Positions 8,302 through 18,489 of a DNA stretch of 64,000 nucleotides are shown piece after piece. A model generated the notes under the pieces. The model made no database searches. It had not been told where the DNA came from and was given only the letters and a program-made list of their open reading frames with translations. Source of the stretch: Litorimonas sp964352855 (GTDB lineage Bacteria > Pseudomonadota > Alphaproteobacteria > Caulobacterales > Maricaulaceae); the NCBI GenBank assembly GCA_964352855.1, contig CAYGTR010000012.1, positions 1 to 64,000 on the forward strand. The letters run 5' to 3'. How positions within the stretch are numbered: position 1 is the first letter of the stretch; each line of letters starts with the position of its first letter. The position numbers were made by a program, and so were the translations under genes.

Positions 8302-9081
8302 ATGACTGAAAACTCAGTCGAAAATAACGAGAACAAATTACGCGGGCACGGTCAGCGTGTAAAATTCAAGTTTTTGAAGTTTGTACGAAATCGTTTCCTA
8401 ACTGGTGTCATTGTCGCTTTGCCTATTATTGCAACATTCTGGGCGGTGACCACCTTCATCCAATTCATTGACGGAACCGTTTGGACCGTTCTGCCTGATG
8501 TTGTGAATCCTAAAACATATTTGGGATATGAGATTTGGGGACTTGGTCTTATCATAACTGTCTTAGGTTTGTTTACGCTCGGAACGTTGGCTTCAAATAT
8601 TGTGGGCACATCTGTGCTGAAGGTGAGTGAAAGACTTCTGGCGAGAGTTCCGATTGCCCGTAGTGTTTACTCCTTTGTCAAACAGATTGTTGTCATTGTG
8701 GCTAAACAACGAGATCAGGCGTTTAAAGAAGTTTGCTTGATAGAGTATCCGCGTAAAGGGCTTTGGGCGATCGGGTTCATAACAACAGACCTCCAAGGTG
8801 CACCTCGAGAGGCGCTCGGAGACGGACAAGTCTGTGTTTTTGTTCCGACGACCCCTAATCCAACATCTGGCTTTCTGCTATTTGCGAAGCGCTCCGAGTT
8901 GAAGATATTAGATATGACCCCTGAAGTCGGCGCGAAGATGATCATAAGCGGAGGCATGGTGTCCTCAAATGAGGAACCTGAGCCGCCTAAAAGAGAGAGG
9001 CGAGATCGTAAACTAAAGAAAATACCTAGCGACCAAATGCTGCTGGGGCCAAATACTACGGAAACTAACCCGCCCGCATAA
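8302..9081 (+). CDS. DUF502 family inner-membrane protein
   Basis: A 259-residue protein with two membrane segments (about 34-56 and 74-96). The DUF502 signatures follow: RVPIARSVYSFVKQ, then VCLIEYPRKGLWAIGFIT and VFVPTTPNPTSGFLL. The C-terminal tail is charged and probably cytoplasmic. The family's biochemical role is not established. In alphaproteobacteria it often lies beside recG, as here. Its last 17 bases overlap the convergent recG end. Confidence 0.88.
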   Translation: MTENSVENNENKLRGHGQRVKFKFLKFVRNRFLTGVIVALPIIATFWAVTTFIQFIDGTVWTVLPDVVNPKTYLGYEIWGLGLIITVLGLFTLGTLASNIVGTSVLKVSERLLARVPIARSVYSFVKQIVVIVAKQRDQAFKEVCLIEYPRKGLWAIGFITTDLQGAPREALGDGQVCVFVPTTPNPTSGFLLFAKRSELKILDMTPEVGAKMIISGGMVSSNEEPEPPKRERRDRKLKKIPSDQMLLGPNTTETNPPA

Positions 9082-11164
9082 GCGCAATACCATAATCTTG
9101 CTCAAACAGATAAAGCAGAACTCTAGCGGCTTTGCCGCGAGGACTTTGTAATCCGGGGTCATTCTGAACCAAAAGTCTCGCATCCTGAACTGCTGTTTCC
9201 AACAGTGCCTTATGTTTGTCGAGATTTGCAAAATTAAAATCAGGCATGCCGCTTTGTTTGGCCCCCAAAAGATCACCTGAGCCGCGAAGTTCCCAATCTT
9301 TTTCAGCGATGAGAAAGCCGTCCTCACTTTCTCGCATGATCTCAAGCCGGGCTTTACCGTTGACAGAAAGCGGACCTTTATAAAGCAAGAGGCAGGTGGA
9401 TTGTTTGTCAGACCGTCCCACGCGCCCTCTTAGTTGATGGAGTTGTGCAAGACCAAAACGTTCTGCATGCTCAATAATGATAATCGTCGCATTAGGCGCA
9501 TCAACGCCGACTTCTATAACGGTGGTGGCAACAAGAATATTATAGCGACCTGCCTTAAAGTCTTGCGCGATTTGCTCTTTTTCTTGCCCGCCCATGCGCC
9601 CATGCAGAAGCCCGACTTTATCCCCATAAATGGCGGTGAGTTGGCGATGTCTGTCTTCAACTGACGTTAGGTCTATGACTTCGCTGTCTTCCACTAAAGG
9701 ACAGACCCAATAGATTTGATTGCCGGAACTGAGTTGTCGCCCGATGCCGTCAATAACGTCATCTAGACGCTGTAACGGTACTATGCGCGTTTCAATGGGT
9801 TTGCGCCCAGCAGGTTTCTCATCAAGCTTAACAACATCCAAGTCACCGTAACTTGTTAAGGCAAGAGTGCGTGGAATAGGGGTGGCCGTCATAACCAATA
9901 GGTCAGGTGCCCGCCCTTTATCGGCTAATCGCAAACGATCTCGCACGCCAAAACGATGTTGCTCGTCGATAATTACAAGCCCCAAATCTTTAAATTCCAT
10001 AGAGTCTTGAAACAGGGCGTGTGTGCCGACAACGACGTCAATATAACCTGCGGCCAAGCCTGCATTTAAGGCGTCCCGTGATTTACCTTTGTCGCGTCCC
10101 GTAATTGCTTGAACGGTCAGTCCCGCAGGCTCCAACATGGCTGTGAGTGTTTCCGCATGCTGACGGGCTAAGATTTCTGTTGGCGCCATAATCGCTGTTT
10201 GAACACCTGCTTCAGCTGCGTAAGCGGCAGCGAGTGCCGCGACGAATGTCTTCCCTGCACCGACATCGCCTTGGAGTAGTCGGGCCATTCGGAAGGGCGA
10301 CTGCATGTCTTTTTTAATTTCTTCAAACGCACGAGATTGTGCGCCTGTTGGTTTAAACGGCGCTGCCTTTAAGACGTCTTCGACATATGTTCCGGCATGT
10401 TCAAGTTTACGACCATGTGCCCGCCTTGTGCTTTCCCGCACAAGGGCTATGGCGAGTTGCTTGGCAAAAAGCTCATCATAGGCGAGACGACGGCTAATTG
10501 GGCTCTCCGGGCGAATATCCACGGCATGTTCCGGGCGATGTAAGGTTTTGAGGCAATGACCAAATCTATCCCAATCTTGTTGAGCTAAAAAAGCCGTATC
10601 TAACCATTCTTCTAAAACAGGCATCGTGTCGAAAACATCAAGAGCGGCACGAACGGCTTTCCCTGCGAGTTTTTGAGACAGGCCCGCTGTAAGGGGATAG
10701 AGCGGTTCAATCACAGGCATGCTGTCAATTTTATCCAGCGGCAGTACATAATCCGGGTGCGTCATCTGAAGTTGTGCGTTAAAACTCTCTACCCTACCTG
10801 AGACCAGTCTTTGCGAGCCTTCGGGATAAAGCGCTTCCATCTGGGGTGCTCGCGCTTTGAAATAGGTAATCTCCATATCACCCGTCTTGTCATAAGCATG
10901 AATACGATATGGTCTATTCCGATTACTCGGTTGTTTGTGAGAGCCAATAGTCACAATGAATGTTGCAATTTCACCCGCAATGGCATTGGCAATGCCAGGA
11001 CGATCAGAGCGATCTATGACCCCTGTTGGTGGTGTAAATAATAAATCACGAATACGACTGCCCATTGCGCGCTCGACAAGCGGAGCTGTCTTCGGCCCTA
11101 CACCATTGAGTGTGAGGATATCAGCAAAAAGCGGGAACAGAAGTTGCGGTCGACCGGCAGACAT
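9065..11164 (-). CDS. recG: ATP-dependent DNA helicase RecG
   Basis: A 699-residue superfamily 2 helicase that reverses stalled forks and processes Holliday junctions. Visible in order: an N-terminal wedge domain with an OB fold (about 50-180), motif I GDVGAGKT, motif II DEQH, TATPIPRTLAL (motif III), ATTVIEVGVD, and the QLRGRVGR motif VI followed by the RecG-specific C-terminal GSGDLLG region. I chose ATG 11164, preceded by AAAAGG, over an upstream in-frame TTG (11185). Divergent from sdhE with 85 bases between, and convergent with the DUF502 gene. Confidence 0.95.
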   Translation of the reverse strand: MSAGRPQLLFPLFADILTLNGVGPKTAPLVERAMGSRIRDLLFTPPTGVIDRSDRPGIANAIAGEIATFIVTIGSHKQPSNRNRPYRIHAYDKTGDMEITYFKARAPQMEALYPEGSQRLVSGRVESFNAQLQMTHPDYVLPLDKIDSMPVIEPLYPLTAGLSQKLAGKAVRAALDVFDTMPVLEEWLDTAFLAQQDWDRFGHCLKTLHRPEHAVDIRPESPISRRLAYDELFAKQLAIALVRESTRRAHGRKLEHAGTYVEDVLKAAPFKPTGAQSRAFEEIKKDMQSPFRMARLLQGDVGAGKTFVAALAAAYAAEAGVQTAIMAPTEILARQHAETLTAMLEPAGLTVQAITGRDKGKSRDALNAGLAAGYIDVVVGTHALFQDSMEFKDLGLVIIDEQHRFGVRDRLRLADKGRAPDLLVMTATPIPRTLALTSYGDLDVVKLDEKPAGRKPIETRIVPLQRLDDVIDGIGRQLSSGNQIYWVCPLVEDSEVIDLTSVEDRHRQLTAIYGDKVGLLHGRMGGQEKEQIAQDFKAGRYNILVATTVIEVGVDAPNATIIIIEHAERFGLAQLHQLRGRVGRSDKQSTCLLLYKGPLSVNGKARLEIMRESEDGFLIAEKDWELRGSGDLLGAKQSGMPDFNFANLDKHKALLETAVQDARLLVQNDPGLQSPRGKAARVLLYLFEQDYGIALMRAG

Positions 11165-11249
11165 GAAACCTTTTAGGCGCGACAAACAACCCTGCGCAAG
11201 AGCGCATTGTAACCGTGACAGAACAATTCAAATCCGCTAGGGACGCGCC

Positions 11250-11504
11250 ATGCTTGATCATCGTAGAAAACGTCTCGTCTATCGTGCCAATTATCGCGGC
11301 TTCAAAGAAGCTGATTTGATACTCGGCGGTTATGCCAAAGCGAATATAGACACCATGACAGATGAAGATATTACGATGTTTGAAGACCTCTTAGATGCCA
11401 AAGATCATGATATATATGCGTGGATAACGGGAAGTCTTCCTGTTCCAGCAAATTATGATACGCCTTTGCTAGACCGCCTACGCGCTTTCAACCCTCTTTC
11501 TTAA
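11250..11504 (+). CDS. sdhE: FAD assembly factor SdhE
   Basis: An 84-residue SdhE/Sdh5 family protein, which promotes covalent flavinylation of succinate dehydrogenase SdhA. The signature YRGFKEADLILGGYA carries the conserved RGxxE. The acidic middle (MTDEDITMFEDLLD) and C-terminal DHDIYAWITG are typical. Lies 3 bases before mfd in the recG/sdhE/mfd arrangement common in alphaproteobacteria, so the two are probably co-transcribed. Confidence 0.92.
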   Translation: MLDHRRKRLVYRANYRGFKEADLILGGYAKANIDTMTDEDITMFEDLLDAKDHDIYAWITGSLPVPANYDTPLLDRLRAFNPLS

Positions 11505-11507
11505 TCC

Positions 11508-14500
11508 ATGCAAATTCAGTTAAATCGTTATACAGGGCCTGAGAAGTCCCTGACCGCCGCGGGTTTGCCCGAGGGCGCTGATGCCCTTGTGTTTTGCAAA
11601 GCGATTAAACAACGGGGTGGGCGAGGGGTCTTCATTGCCAGAGACGACACACGCGCGGCTTCATTTGTTGCCGCATGTCGATATTTTGCGCCTGACTTGG
11701 CGGTTCTGAATATTCCGTCTTGGGATTGTCTGCCTTACGACAGAATTTCACCCAGCCGAGCTTTAGCCGCGAAACGCGCAGCAGCGCTTTTTACTTTAGC
11801 CTCCATATCTCCCGATACGCCGATGATAATTGTCACCACGGCGAGTGCGACGATGCAGAAAGTGCCTCCACGAGCCGTATTAGCTGATGCAGGTTTCATG
11901 GCCGTGTCCGGAAAGGCTGTGCCAAGAGAAAAGCTACAAGCCTATTTGGATCATAATGGTTATAGCCGCGCCTCAACAGTTATGGAGGCAGGCGATTATG
12001 CCATTCGGGGGGGTATCGTGGATGTCTTCCCTCCGGCGCTAAAAGACCCCATCCGTCTTGATTTTTTTGGAGATGAATTGGAGACGATCCGCGTCTTTGA
12101 TGTCAGCACACAAAGAACGACGGATAAGTTTGATTTTGTTCAACTCGCACCGGTCAGCGAAGTCTTTCTTTCGGAAGATTCGATTAGCTTATTTCGTAAA
12201 AATTATGTCGCAGCTTTCGGAGGAGGTATAAGCCACGATCCGACCTATGCTGCAGTGAGCGAAGGTATTCGCACGCAAGGCTTGGAGCATTATCTACCCC
12301 TTTTCCACTCACATACGGAAACAGTCTTTGATTACATTGGGGCAGGGGCGCTCTACGCTATGGACGGCTTAATAAGTGAAGCACGACGTGAGCGATGGGA
12401 CGTCATAGAAGACTTTTACTCAGCGAGACAGGAACATGCAGAAGCCCGTGATACAGGGTCCGGCAATCCGTCAAAGGCCGCAGGATTATACCGTCCTCTA
12501 AAGCCAAGCCGCCTATATTTAGACGATGAAGAATGGGCCGAGATAACATCGCCCCTTTTGCGGCGATATCATTCTGTGTTTCGACCTGCTGACGCAGAAG
12601 AGCTCATTGATTTTGGCGGTCGTGTGGGACGGACGTTTTCACCGGAAAGACAGACAGAGGGCGCAAATGTCTTTGAAGCGGTCAAAGAGCATATTCAAAG
12701 TCTGAAGACTAACAAACAGCGTGTTTTAATCGCGGCTTGGTCTGAAGGCTCATTAGATCGATTAGGTAATGTGTTTGAAGATCACGCTTTCTACATCCCT
12801 AAATTGGACCGTGGACCTGATATATTTGACAAACCTAAGGGGGAGGCTTGGCGAACAGTCCTGCCTGTTGAACAAGGTTTTGAAATTGATGGCCTGACCG
12901 TTATTTCTGAACAAGATATTCTCGGTGATCGTCTGGTCAATCGTGGACGAAAACGTAAAGCAAAGAATTTTATTTCCGATGCAGGGGCCATGCAACCCGG
13001 GGATTTGATCGTGCATATCGATCATGGTTTGGGTCGTTATCTTGGACTTAAAACTCTGCAAGTGTCTTCAGCGCCACATGATTGTTTGGAACTTGAATAT
13101 CACGGCGGGGCCAAACTTTATTTGCCTGTTGAGAATATCGAGCTTTTATCACGTTATGGCTCTGCGTCCGAAGGCGCTGTTCTTGACAAGCTGGGCGGCG
13201 TGGCTTGGCAATCCAGAAAAGCCAAAGCCAAAAAACGTCTCAAAGATATGGCCGCGGGACTTATTAAGATAGCCGCCAAACGCGCGATGCGTACGACGGA
13301 GCCGCTTGATATTGATGTTGGCACATATAACGAATTTGCCGCGCGTTTTCCTTATGCCGAAACGGACGATCAATTGAACGCGATTCAGGATGTTTTCAAT
13401 GATCTTGAAAGTGGCCGGCCTATGGACCGTTTGATCTGCGGGGATGTTGGCTTTGGTAAAACCGAGGTGGCCTTACGCGCTGCTTTTGCGGTTGCCATGA
13501 GCGGTCGGCAAGTAGCCATCATTGCGCCGACAACTATTTTATCGCGACAGCATTATCAGACCTTTGCGGCGCGGTTTAAAGGCTGGCCGGTCCGGGTGCG
13601 TCAACTTTCGCGTATGGTGTCTGTAAGTGAAGCGAAAAAGACGAAGGACGCGCTAGAGCAAGGCCAATGCGATATTGTGATCGGCACACATGCTTTGCTC
13701 GCGAAAACAATTAAATTTTCAGACCTTGGTCTTGTGATTGTGGATGAAGAACAACGTTTCGGGGTACAACATAAGGAGCGCTTAAAAGCTTTGCGTGCGG
13801 ATGTTCATATGTTGACCTTAACTGCAACACCTATCCCGCGTACCTTGCAAATGGCTTTGTCAGGCATTCGTGATTTATCACTTATTGCAACGCCTCCGGT
13901 CGACCGCCTAGCTGTTCGAACATTTGTGATGCCATTTGATGAAATTTCAATTCGTAAAGCTCTGCTGCGTGAGCGTTATCGGGGCGGGCAGTCTTATTTC
14001 GTTGCCCCCCGTATCAAGGATATTCCACGCATTGAAGAGTTCATGAAAGCCTCAGTGCCGGAGGTGAAATATGTGATTGCGCATGGACAGATGGCGGCCG
14101 GTGCGCTCGAAGATATCATGAATGCTTTTTATGACGGCGAATATGACGTCTTGATTTCGACATCTATTATCGAGAGTGGGATCGATATCCCATCCGCGAA
14201 TACAATGGTAATCTATCGTGCAGACAAATTTGGACTCGCGCAACTTTATCAAATGCGTGGGCGTGTGGGGCGTTCTAAAATTCGGGCTTATGCCTATATG
14301 ACGATGCCGGATGAACATGTTGCGACAAAAGAGGCCGTTCAACGCTTAAAAATTCTGCAATCACTGGATACTTTGGGGGCAGGTTTCACTCTTGCGAGTC
14401 ATGACCTTGATATGCGAGGTGGCGGCAATCCTCTGGGCGAAGAGCAATCCGGGCACATGAAAGAGCTCGGTGTGGAGCTCTATCAGCATATGCTAGAGGA

Positions 14501-14978
14501 AGCCGTGGCTGAATTACGTGATGATGATACTGTCGAAGATCAAAGCTGGACGCCACAAGTCAATGTTGGTGTCGCGATCCTTATTCCCGAAGCCTATATT
14601 CCTGACCTAAATCTACGCCTCTCGACCTATCGCCGTATATCTGAGATTGAAGATGATGAGGGCGGCAATGCGCTAATGGCGGAGTTAATTGACCGTTTTG
14701 GACCTTTACCAGACGAGGTACGTTCTCTCTTTGAAGTCATGCAAATCAAGCGTTTATGCCGTAAAGCGCATGTAGAAAAAGTTGATGCTGGGCCACGCGG
14801 CATCGTTTTATCCATGCGCCATGTGGATATTAAAGATCCATCTGTGATTATGAATGCCATAACACAGAATAGCGGTTGGAGATTGCGGCCGGATCAAACA
14901 ATCTTGGTGCAAGGGAATTTTGAAAGTCCAAAGCCTCGTGTCAGAGGCACGAAGAGAGCCGTAGAGGCTCTCATTTAG
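11508..14978 (+). CDS. mfd: Transcription-repair coupling factor Mfd
   Basis: A 1156-residue protein of normal family length. It has N-terminal UvrB-homology modules (about 1-340), an RNA-polymerase-interacting domain near 490-560 (PGDLIVHIDHGLGRYLG), then a RecG-like translocase with GDVGFGKTE, DEEQ and TATPIPRTLQM, and the GRVGRS motif VI. A TRCF C-terminal regulatory domain ends it. It removes RNA polymerase stalled at DNA lesions and recruits UvrA. Its end overlaps by 4 bases the convergent REC-REC-GGDEF-like gene. Confidence 0.96.
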   Translation: MQIQLNRYTGPEKSLTAAGLPEGADALVFCKAIKQRGGRGVFIARDDTRAASFVAACRYFAPDLAVLNIPSWDCLPYDRISPSRALAAKRAAALFTLASISPDTPMIIVTTASATMQKVPPRAVLADAGFMAVSGKAVPREKLQAYLDHNGYSRASTVMEAGDYAIRGGIVDVFPPALKDPIRLDFFGDELETIRVFDVSTQRTTDKFDFVQLAPVSEVFLSEDSISLFRKNYVAAFGGGISHDPTYAAVSEGIRTQGLEHYLPLFHSHTETVFDYIGAGALYAMDGLISEARRERWDVIEDFYSARQEHAEARDTGSGNPSKAAGLYRPLKPSRLYLDDEEWAEITSPLLRRYHSVFRPADAEELIDFGGRVGRTFSPERQTEGANVFEAVKEHIQSLKTNKQRVLIAAWSEGSLDRLGNVFEDHAFYIPKLDRGPDIFDKPKGEAWRTVLPVEQGFEIDGLTVISEQDILGDRLVNRGRKRKAKNFISDAGAMQPGDLIVHIDHGLGRYLGLKTLQVSSAPHDCLELEYHGGAKLYLPVENIELLSRYGSASEGAVLDKLGGVAWQSRKAKAKKRLKDMAAGLIKIAAKRAMRTTEPLDIDVGTYNEFAARFPYAETDDQLNAIQDVFNDLESGRPMDRLICGDVGFGKTEVALRAAFAVAMSGRQVAIIAPTTILSRQHYQTFAARFKGWPVRVRQLSRMVSVSEAKKTKDALEQGQCDIVIGTHALLAKTIKFSDLGLVIVDEEQRFGVQHKERLKALRADVHMLTLTATPIPRTLQMALSGIRDLSLIATPPVDRLAVRTFVMPFDEISIRKALLRERYRGGQSYFVAPRIKDIPRIEEFMKASVPEVKYVIAHGQMAAGALEDIMNAFYDGEYDVLISTSIIESGIDIPSANTMVIYRADKFGLAQLYQMRGRVGRSKIRAYAYMTMPDEHVATKEAVQRLKILQSLDTLGAGFTLASHDLDMRGGGNPLGEEQSGHMKELGVELYQHMLEEAVAELRDDDTVEDQSWTPQVNVGVAILIPEAYIPDLNLRLSTYRRISEIEDDEGGNALMAELIDRFGPLPDEVRSLFEVMQIKRLCRKAHVEKVDAGPRGIVLSMRHVDIKDPSVIMNAITQNSGWRLRPDQTILVQGNFESPKPRVRGTKRAVEALI

Positions 14979-16384
14979 GCAGATAAGGCCGTGTCAATGA
15001 TTGCTGAGCCTCCGGAATAGTTCTCACCGGAGAGCTTGGCTAAAACACGTTCAATAGCGAACTCGCTTGGTTCGTCTTTATTGGCCTCAATAATTGATGT
15101 TTCCAAATTCATTGTTAAGGCTGCATTTGGATAACCGCTTTCAAAGGCAGTGCAATCCGCAAGGGCATTAATTCGTTCGACGATGCTTTCGGTTTCAAAG
15201 CCATTGGTATTCGGGAGCATCAAAAGGTACTTGTAAGAAGTATAATGTGAGACGGTATCCTGCATGCGGACAAGGTTTTTCAACATTTGCCCCACGCGCG
15301 ATACGGCATCATCTATATAACTTTGTTCGACGGGCTCTGCGCATTCCGGACTGACCTGAATGGCCAGAAGGGATATGGGGTTGTTTTGTTTATGTGCGAC
15401 CGTGAAAACGCGCTCACTATGGCGGTCAATGAAATCTTTATTATAACAGCCACTATCTTCACGAATACATCCGTCTTGACCCAGATTTTCAAATTCATGT
15501 TTTAGCTCGCCGTGGAGCCTATGGTAATTCGCTAATTCGAGCACACGCCCGCTTATTTCTTCAATGTCGGATTTTATATTGATGATATCATTCGCACCGT
15601 TTTCATAGGCTTTATCAGCATATTCAAAGGTGTCGCCATCAACGATGAAAAGGGTTGGAACATTATAAAGCCGGGCATTACGGCGCATCGTTTTTGATAT
15701 AGACAGAGCTGGTTCAGGTTGTTCCAAGGCATTCATGACAACAGCATCAAATGTCGCTTCGTGTAAATAATCAAAGGCACTAAACGACGTGAATGCAGCT
15801 ACAACCTCGACATTTTTATCCTGTAAGGCGTTGATAACAATCATAAATCCTGGGGACGCTTTACCGATGAAGAGAATACGGAAAGGTGGATGATCACCAT
15901 CATCTTCGATAATGACCGATTGCCCAAAATCATTTTCGAGTGTTTCAATACGGAGGGTGATTTCTTGTTCCATCGCGCCCAGTCGAATGAGAGAATTAAC
16001 GCGATTAGCAATTTGCGAGGCATGTGCTGGCTGAATAATGATGCTATCTAAAGCGGAACCTTCACTAATGAGGGGCTGCTTCATAATGCCGATGACGGGC
16101 AAGGTATGAGGGGCATAATGTTGTTTCAATATGCGCGCAATATCAGAGGACTTCTCTGCATTTTTTGTAAAAGCACAAATTATAGCCGTGGGTGCGGCAA
16201 CAGGCATGGCCGAAAGTTTAGACCCGTCGTAAAATGACAATTGCACATCATATTTCAGTTTTCGCAGCTGAACAGCTATATCTTTAATGCTATGTGGGTC
16301 GTCTGTCGCCATGAGGATACGCTGAATCCGCGAGCGCTTTGGTGATTTGTGCAAATCTGAATTTGAACGAGTGATTCCTGACAT
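14975..16384 (-). CDS. Degenerate REC-REC-GGDEF protein (PleD/PopA-like), probable c-di-GMP receptor
   Basis: A 469-residue protein with two receiver-like folds (about 20-135 and 165-290) and a diguanylate-cyclase fold (about 300-465), the order of PleD and PopA. The first receiver has Cys (AIICAF) and the second Asn (AVVMNAL) where the phosphoacceptor Asp should be. The GGDEF site reads TSYKY, so cyclase activity is very unlikely. The RxxD inhibitory-site motif is kept (Arg373-Asp376) at the canonical 5-residue spacing, as expected of a c-di-GMP-binding pseudoenzyme. No clear ribosome binding site precedes the ATG. Follows the M2 peptidase gene on the same strand, separated by a long hairpin. 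Confidence 0.7.
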   Translation of the reverse strand: MSGITRSNSDLHKSPKRSRIQRILMATDDPHSIKDIAVQLRKLKYDVQLSFYDGSKLSAMPVAAPTAIICAFTKNAEKSSDIARILKQHYAPHTLPVIGIMKQPLISEGSALDSIIIQPAHASQIANRVNSLIRLGAMEQEITLRIETLENDFGQSVIIEDDGDHPPFRILFIGKASPGFMIVINALQDKNVEVVAAFTSFSAFDYLHEATFDAVVMNALEQPEPALSISKTMRRNARLYNVPTLFIVDGDTFEYADKAYENGANDIINIKSDIEEISGRVLELANYHRLHGELKHEFENLGQDGCIREDSGCYNKDFIDRHSERVFTVAHKQNNPISLLAIQVSPECAEPVEQSYIDDAVSRVGQMLKNLVRMQDTVSHYTSYKYLLMLPNTNGFETESIVERINALADCTAFESGYPNAALTMNLETSIIEANKDEPSEFAIERVLAKLSGENYSGGSAIIDTALSA

Positions 16385-16412
16385 ATCGGAAAGTTATGCT
16401 TTAAATCTTTCC

Positions 16413-16440
16413 GCACTCTTAACCATAAGGCTAAGAGTGC
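16413..16440 (-). terminator. 12-bp hairpin between the M2 peptidase and the REC-GGDEF-like gene
   Basis: Minus-strand RNA can form a 12-bp stem (one G-U) with a TTAT loop, starting 6 bases after the peptidase stop. There is no U-tract on the minus strand, so it may be a processing or stability element rather than a simple terminator. On the plus strand one pair is broken. Confidence 0.45.
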
Positions 16441-16446
16441 GTTATT

Positions 16447-18315
16447 TTACCACCCACAGGTCCGATCTTTGTTTTGCTCCTCAAGATAGGCTTGCAGAGG
16501 GGCGAAATATTCTAAGATTGCTGAACCATCCATCTCACGCGTGCCTGTAAAGGCCTCCAAAGCATCCGGCCAAGGTTTCGATGAGCCCATTTCAAGCATG
16601 GCTTGGAATTTATCGCCGACCTCTTTATTGCCATAAACAGAACAACGGTGAAGAGGGCCGTCAAATCCCGAGGCATCACATGCGGCTTTATGGAACTGGA
16701 ATTGCAAAATATGTGCGAGGAAATAGCGCATATAGGGCGTATTGCCCGGTATGTGATATTTTGCCCCCGGATCAAAGGCATCAGACGAACGTGAGCTTGG
16801 CGCTTTAAGCCCTTGATACTTATTACGAAGCTCCCACCATCCCTCATTATACTCTGCAGGTGTGTATTCCCCGTTGAAGACTTTCCAACGCCATTGATCT
16901 ACCATCAAGCCGAATGGCAAGAAGGCGACCTTATCCATGGCTTGACGCATCAAAAGTGCAAGGTCTGCATCTGCGCCCGGCACGTCGGTTTCATCCAGTA
17001 ATCCAATTTTGACGAGATATTCAGGCGTGATAGAGAGCGCAATCATATCCCCAATGGCCTCGTGGAAACCGTCATTGGCCCCGTCACGATAAAAGACAGG
17101 CTGGTCTTTATAAGCGCGTTGATAAAAACTATGGCCTAACTCATGATGCACGGTTGAGAAATCTTCAGCATTGACCTTGGTGCACATTTTGATTCGAATA
17201 TCGTCTTTCCAATCAATGTTCCACGCAGAGGCATGACATACGACTTCACGATCTTCGGGCTTCGTTATAAGCGAACGCTCATAAAACGTGTCCGGTAAGG
17301 CTTCGAAACCCATTGAAGTGAAAAATGTTTCGGCTGTTTTGACCATTTTCAGAGCGTCATACTCTTTTTCTTTAAGTAATTTTGTTGTGTCCACGCCCTT
17401 TGCCGCATCTTTGGGCGCCACCACATCATAAACATTGCCCCAGCTCTGGCCCCACATATTTCCCAGAATGTCTGCGCGCATAGGCTCGTCAAGAGGTACG
17501 ACCTCGTCACCATATTTTTCATTGAGACCCGCGCGAACGGCACAGTGGAGTTGGTCATAAAGTGGTTTAACCTGGCCCCAAATGCGGTCGGTTTCTTTCA
17601 CGAAAGCATCAGCATCCATATCATAACCCCCACGCCATAAAGCGCCTGCATCCGCATAGCCAAGCTCTTGCGCGCCTTCATTAATGATTTTGACCATTTT
17701 GGCGTAATCATTTTTCATTTTCGGGGAAATGGTTCGCCAGCCTTCCCAAACGGCTTGTAACTCTTCGGGATCATCAGACGTGGCGATAATATCACTAGCT
17801 TCGCCGAGCGTGATCATTTTGCCCTTATATTCAAACTTACCTGTCCCATAAGCCGAGTCGAGTGACGTCATAATCTCTGACAGCTCTTTGGCAGCTCCGG
17901 GGCGCTCTGGTGCAGGAAAATTAGAACCACGTTTCAGGCCATCCATTTTCCGCCGCATATCTGTGGGGAGTGTGAGATCATTAAAGCGTTTAGCTTCATT
18001 GGCGAGGCGTGTTGAAAGCAAGGCAATTTGTTCACCGACTTTTGATTCCAACCAATTTGTGTCCTCAGTAATAAAATTGGCTTTTACCCAAGAGACCCTC
18101 GCCGAATATTCACCTAGCGCCTCGATTTCTTTTTCGGCGGCTTCTAAAAACTCTTTCGCGCCTTGTAATGTGGCTACATCTTTTTCTGGAGCCGGGACAG
18201 GCATGGCGGCCTCAACCATTTTGGTCACATTTTCAGATGTATCTTCAGCAGTTTGCTGACACGCAACCAAAGAGAGAGCCAAAACGCTAACGGCGGATGA
18301 TAATAAAAGTCTCAT
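16447..18315 (-). CDS. M2 family peptidyl-dipeptidase lipoprotein (ACE-like)
   Basis: A 622-residue zinc dipeptidyl carboxypeptidase of family M2. The zinc motif is HELGH (His391, Glu392, His395), with the third ligand in the downstream EAIGDMIALS. QVFYRDGAND-type and PGAKYHIP segments match the ACE family. The N terminus MRLLLSSAVSVLALSLVAC is a lipoprotein signal with Cys at residue 19, so it is probably membrane-anchored in the periplasm. Length is normal for bacterial ACE homologues. Divergent from hemH. Likely role: peptide degradation for nutrition. Confidence 0.9.
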   Translation of the reverse strand: MRLLLSSAVSVLALSLVACQQTAEDTSENVTKMVEAAMPVPAPEKDVATLQGAKEFLEAAEKEIEALGEYSARVSWVKANFITEDTNWLESKVGEQIALLSTRLANEAKRFNDLTLPTDMRRKMDGLKRGSNFPAPERPGAAKELSEIMTSLDSAYGTGKFEYKGKMITLGEASDIIATSDDPEELQAVWEGWRTISPKMKNDYAKMVKIINEGAQELGYADAGALWRGGYDMDADAFVKETDRIWGQVKPLYDQLHCAVRAGLNEKYGDEVVPLDEPMRADILGNMWGQSWGNVYDVVAPKDAAKGVDTTKLLKEKEYDALKMVKTAETFFTSMGFEALPDTFYERSLITKPEDREVVCHASAWNIDWKDDIRIKMCTKVNAEDFSTVHHELGHSFYQRAYKDQPVFYRDGANDGFHEAIGDMIALSITPEYLVKIGLLDETDVPGADADLALLMRQAMDKVAFLPFGLMVDQWRWKVFNGEYTPAEYNEGWWELRNKYQGLKAPSSRSSDAFDPGAKYHIPGNTPYMRYFLAHILQFQFHKAACDASGFDGPLHRCSVYGNKEVGDKFQAMLEMGSSKPWPDALEAFTGTREMDGSAILEYFAPLQAYLEEQNKDRTCGW

Positions 18316-18489
18316 ATGTCCTCACAAAATCGTACCAAGACCTCAATGATTTATTTATTCAACTCTTGGCAAGCTATTCCTTTGCTCTATTCGTAAGCAG
18401 AACGACCATAAGGTCAATGGGTGTGATGACTCTCACCTTATGAAATATAAAAATATTGCGATAATCAGCAATAGAGACGGAAGAATTTG

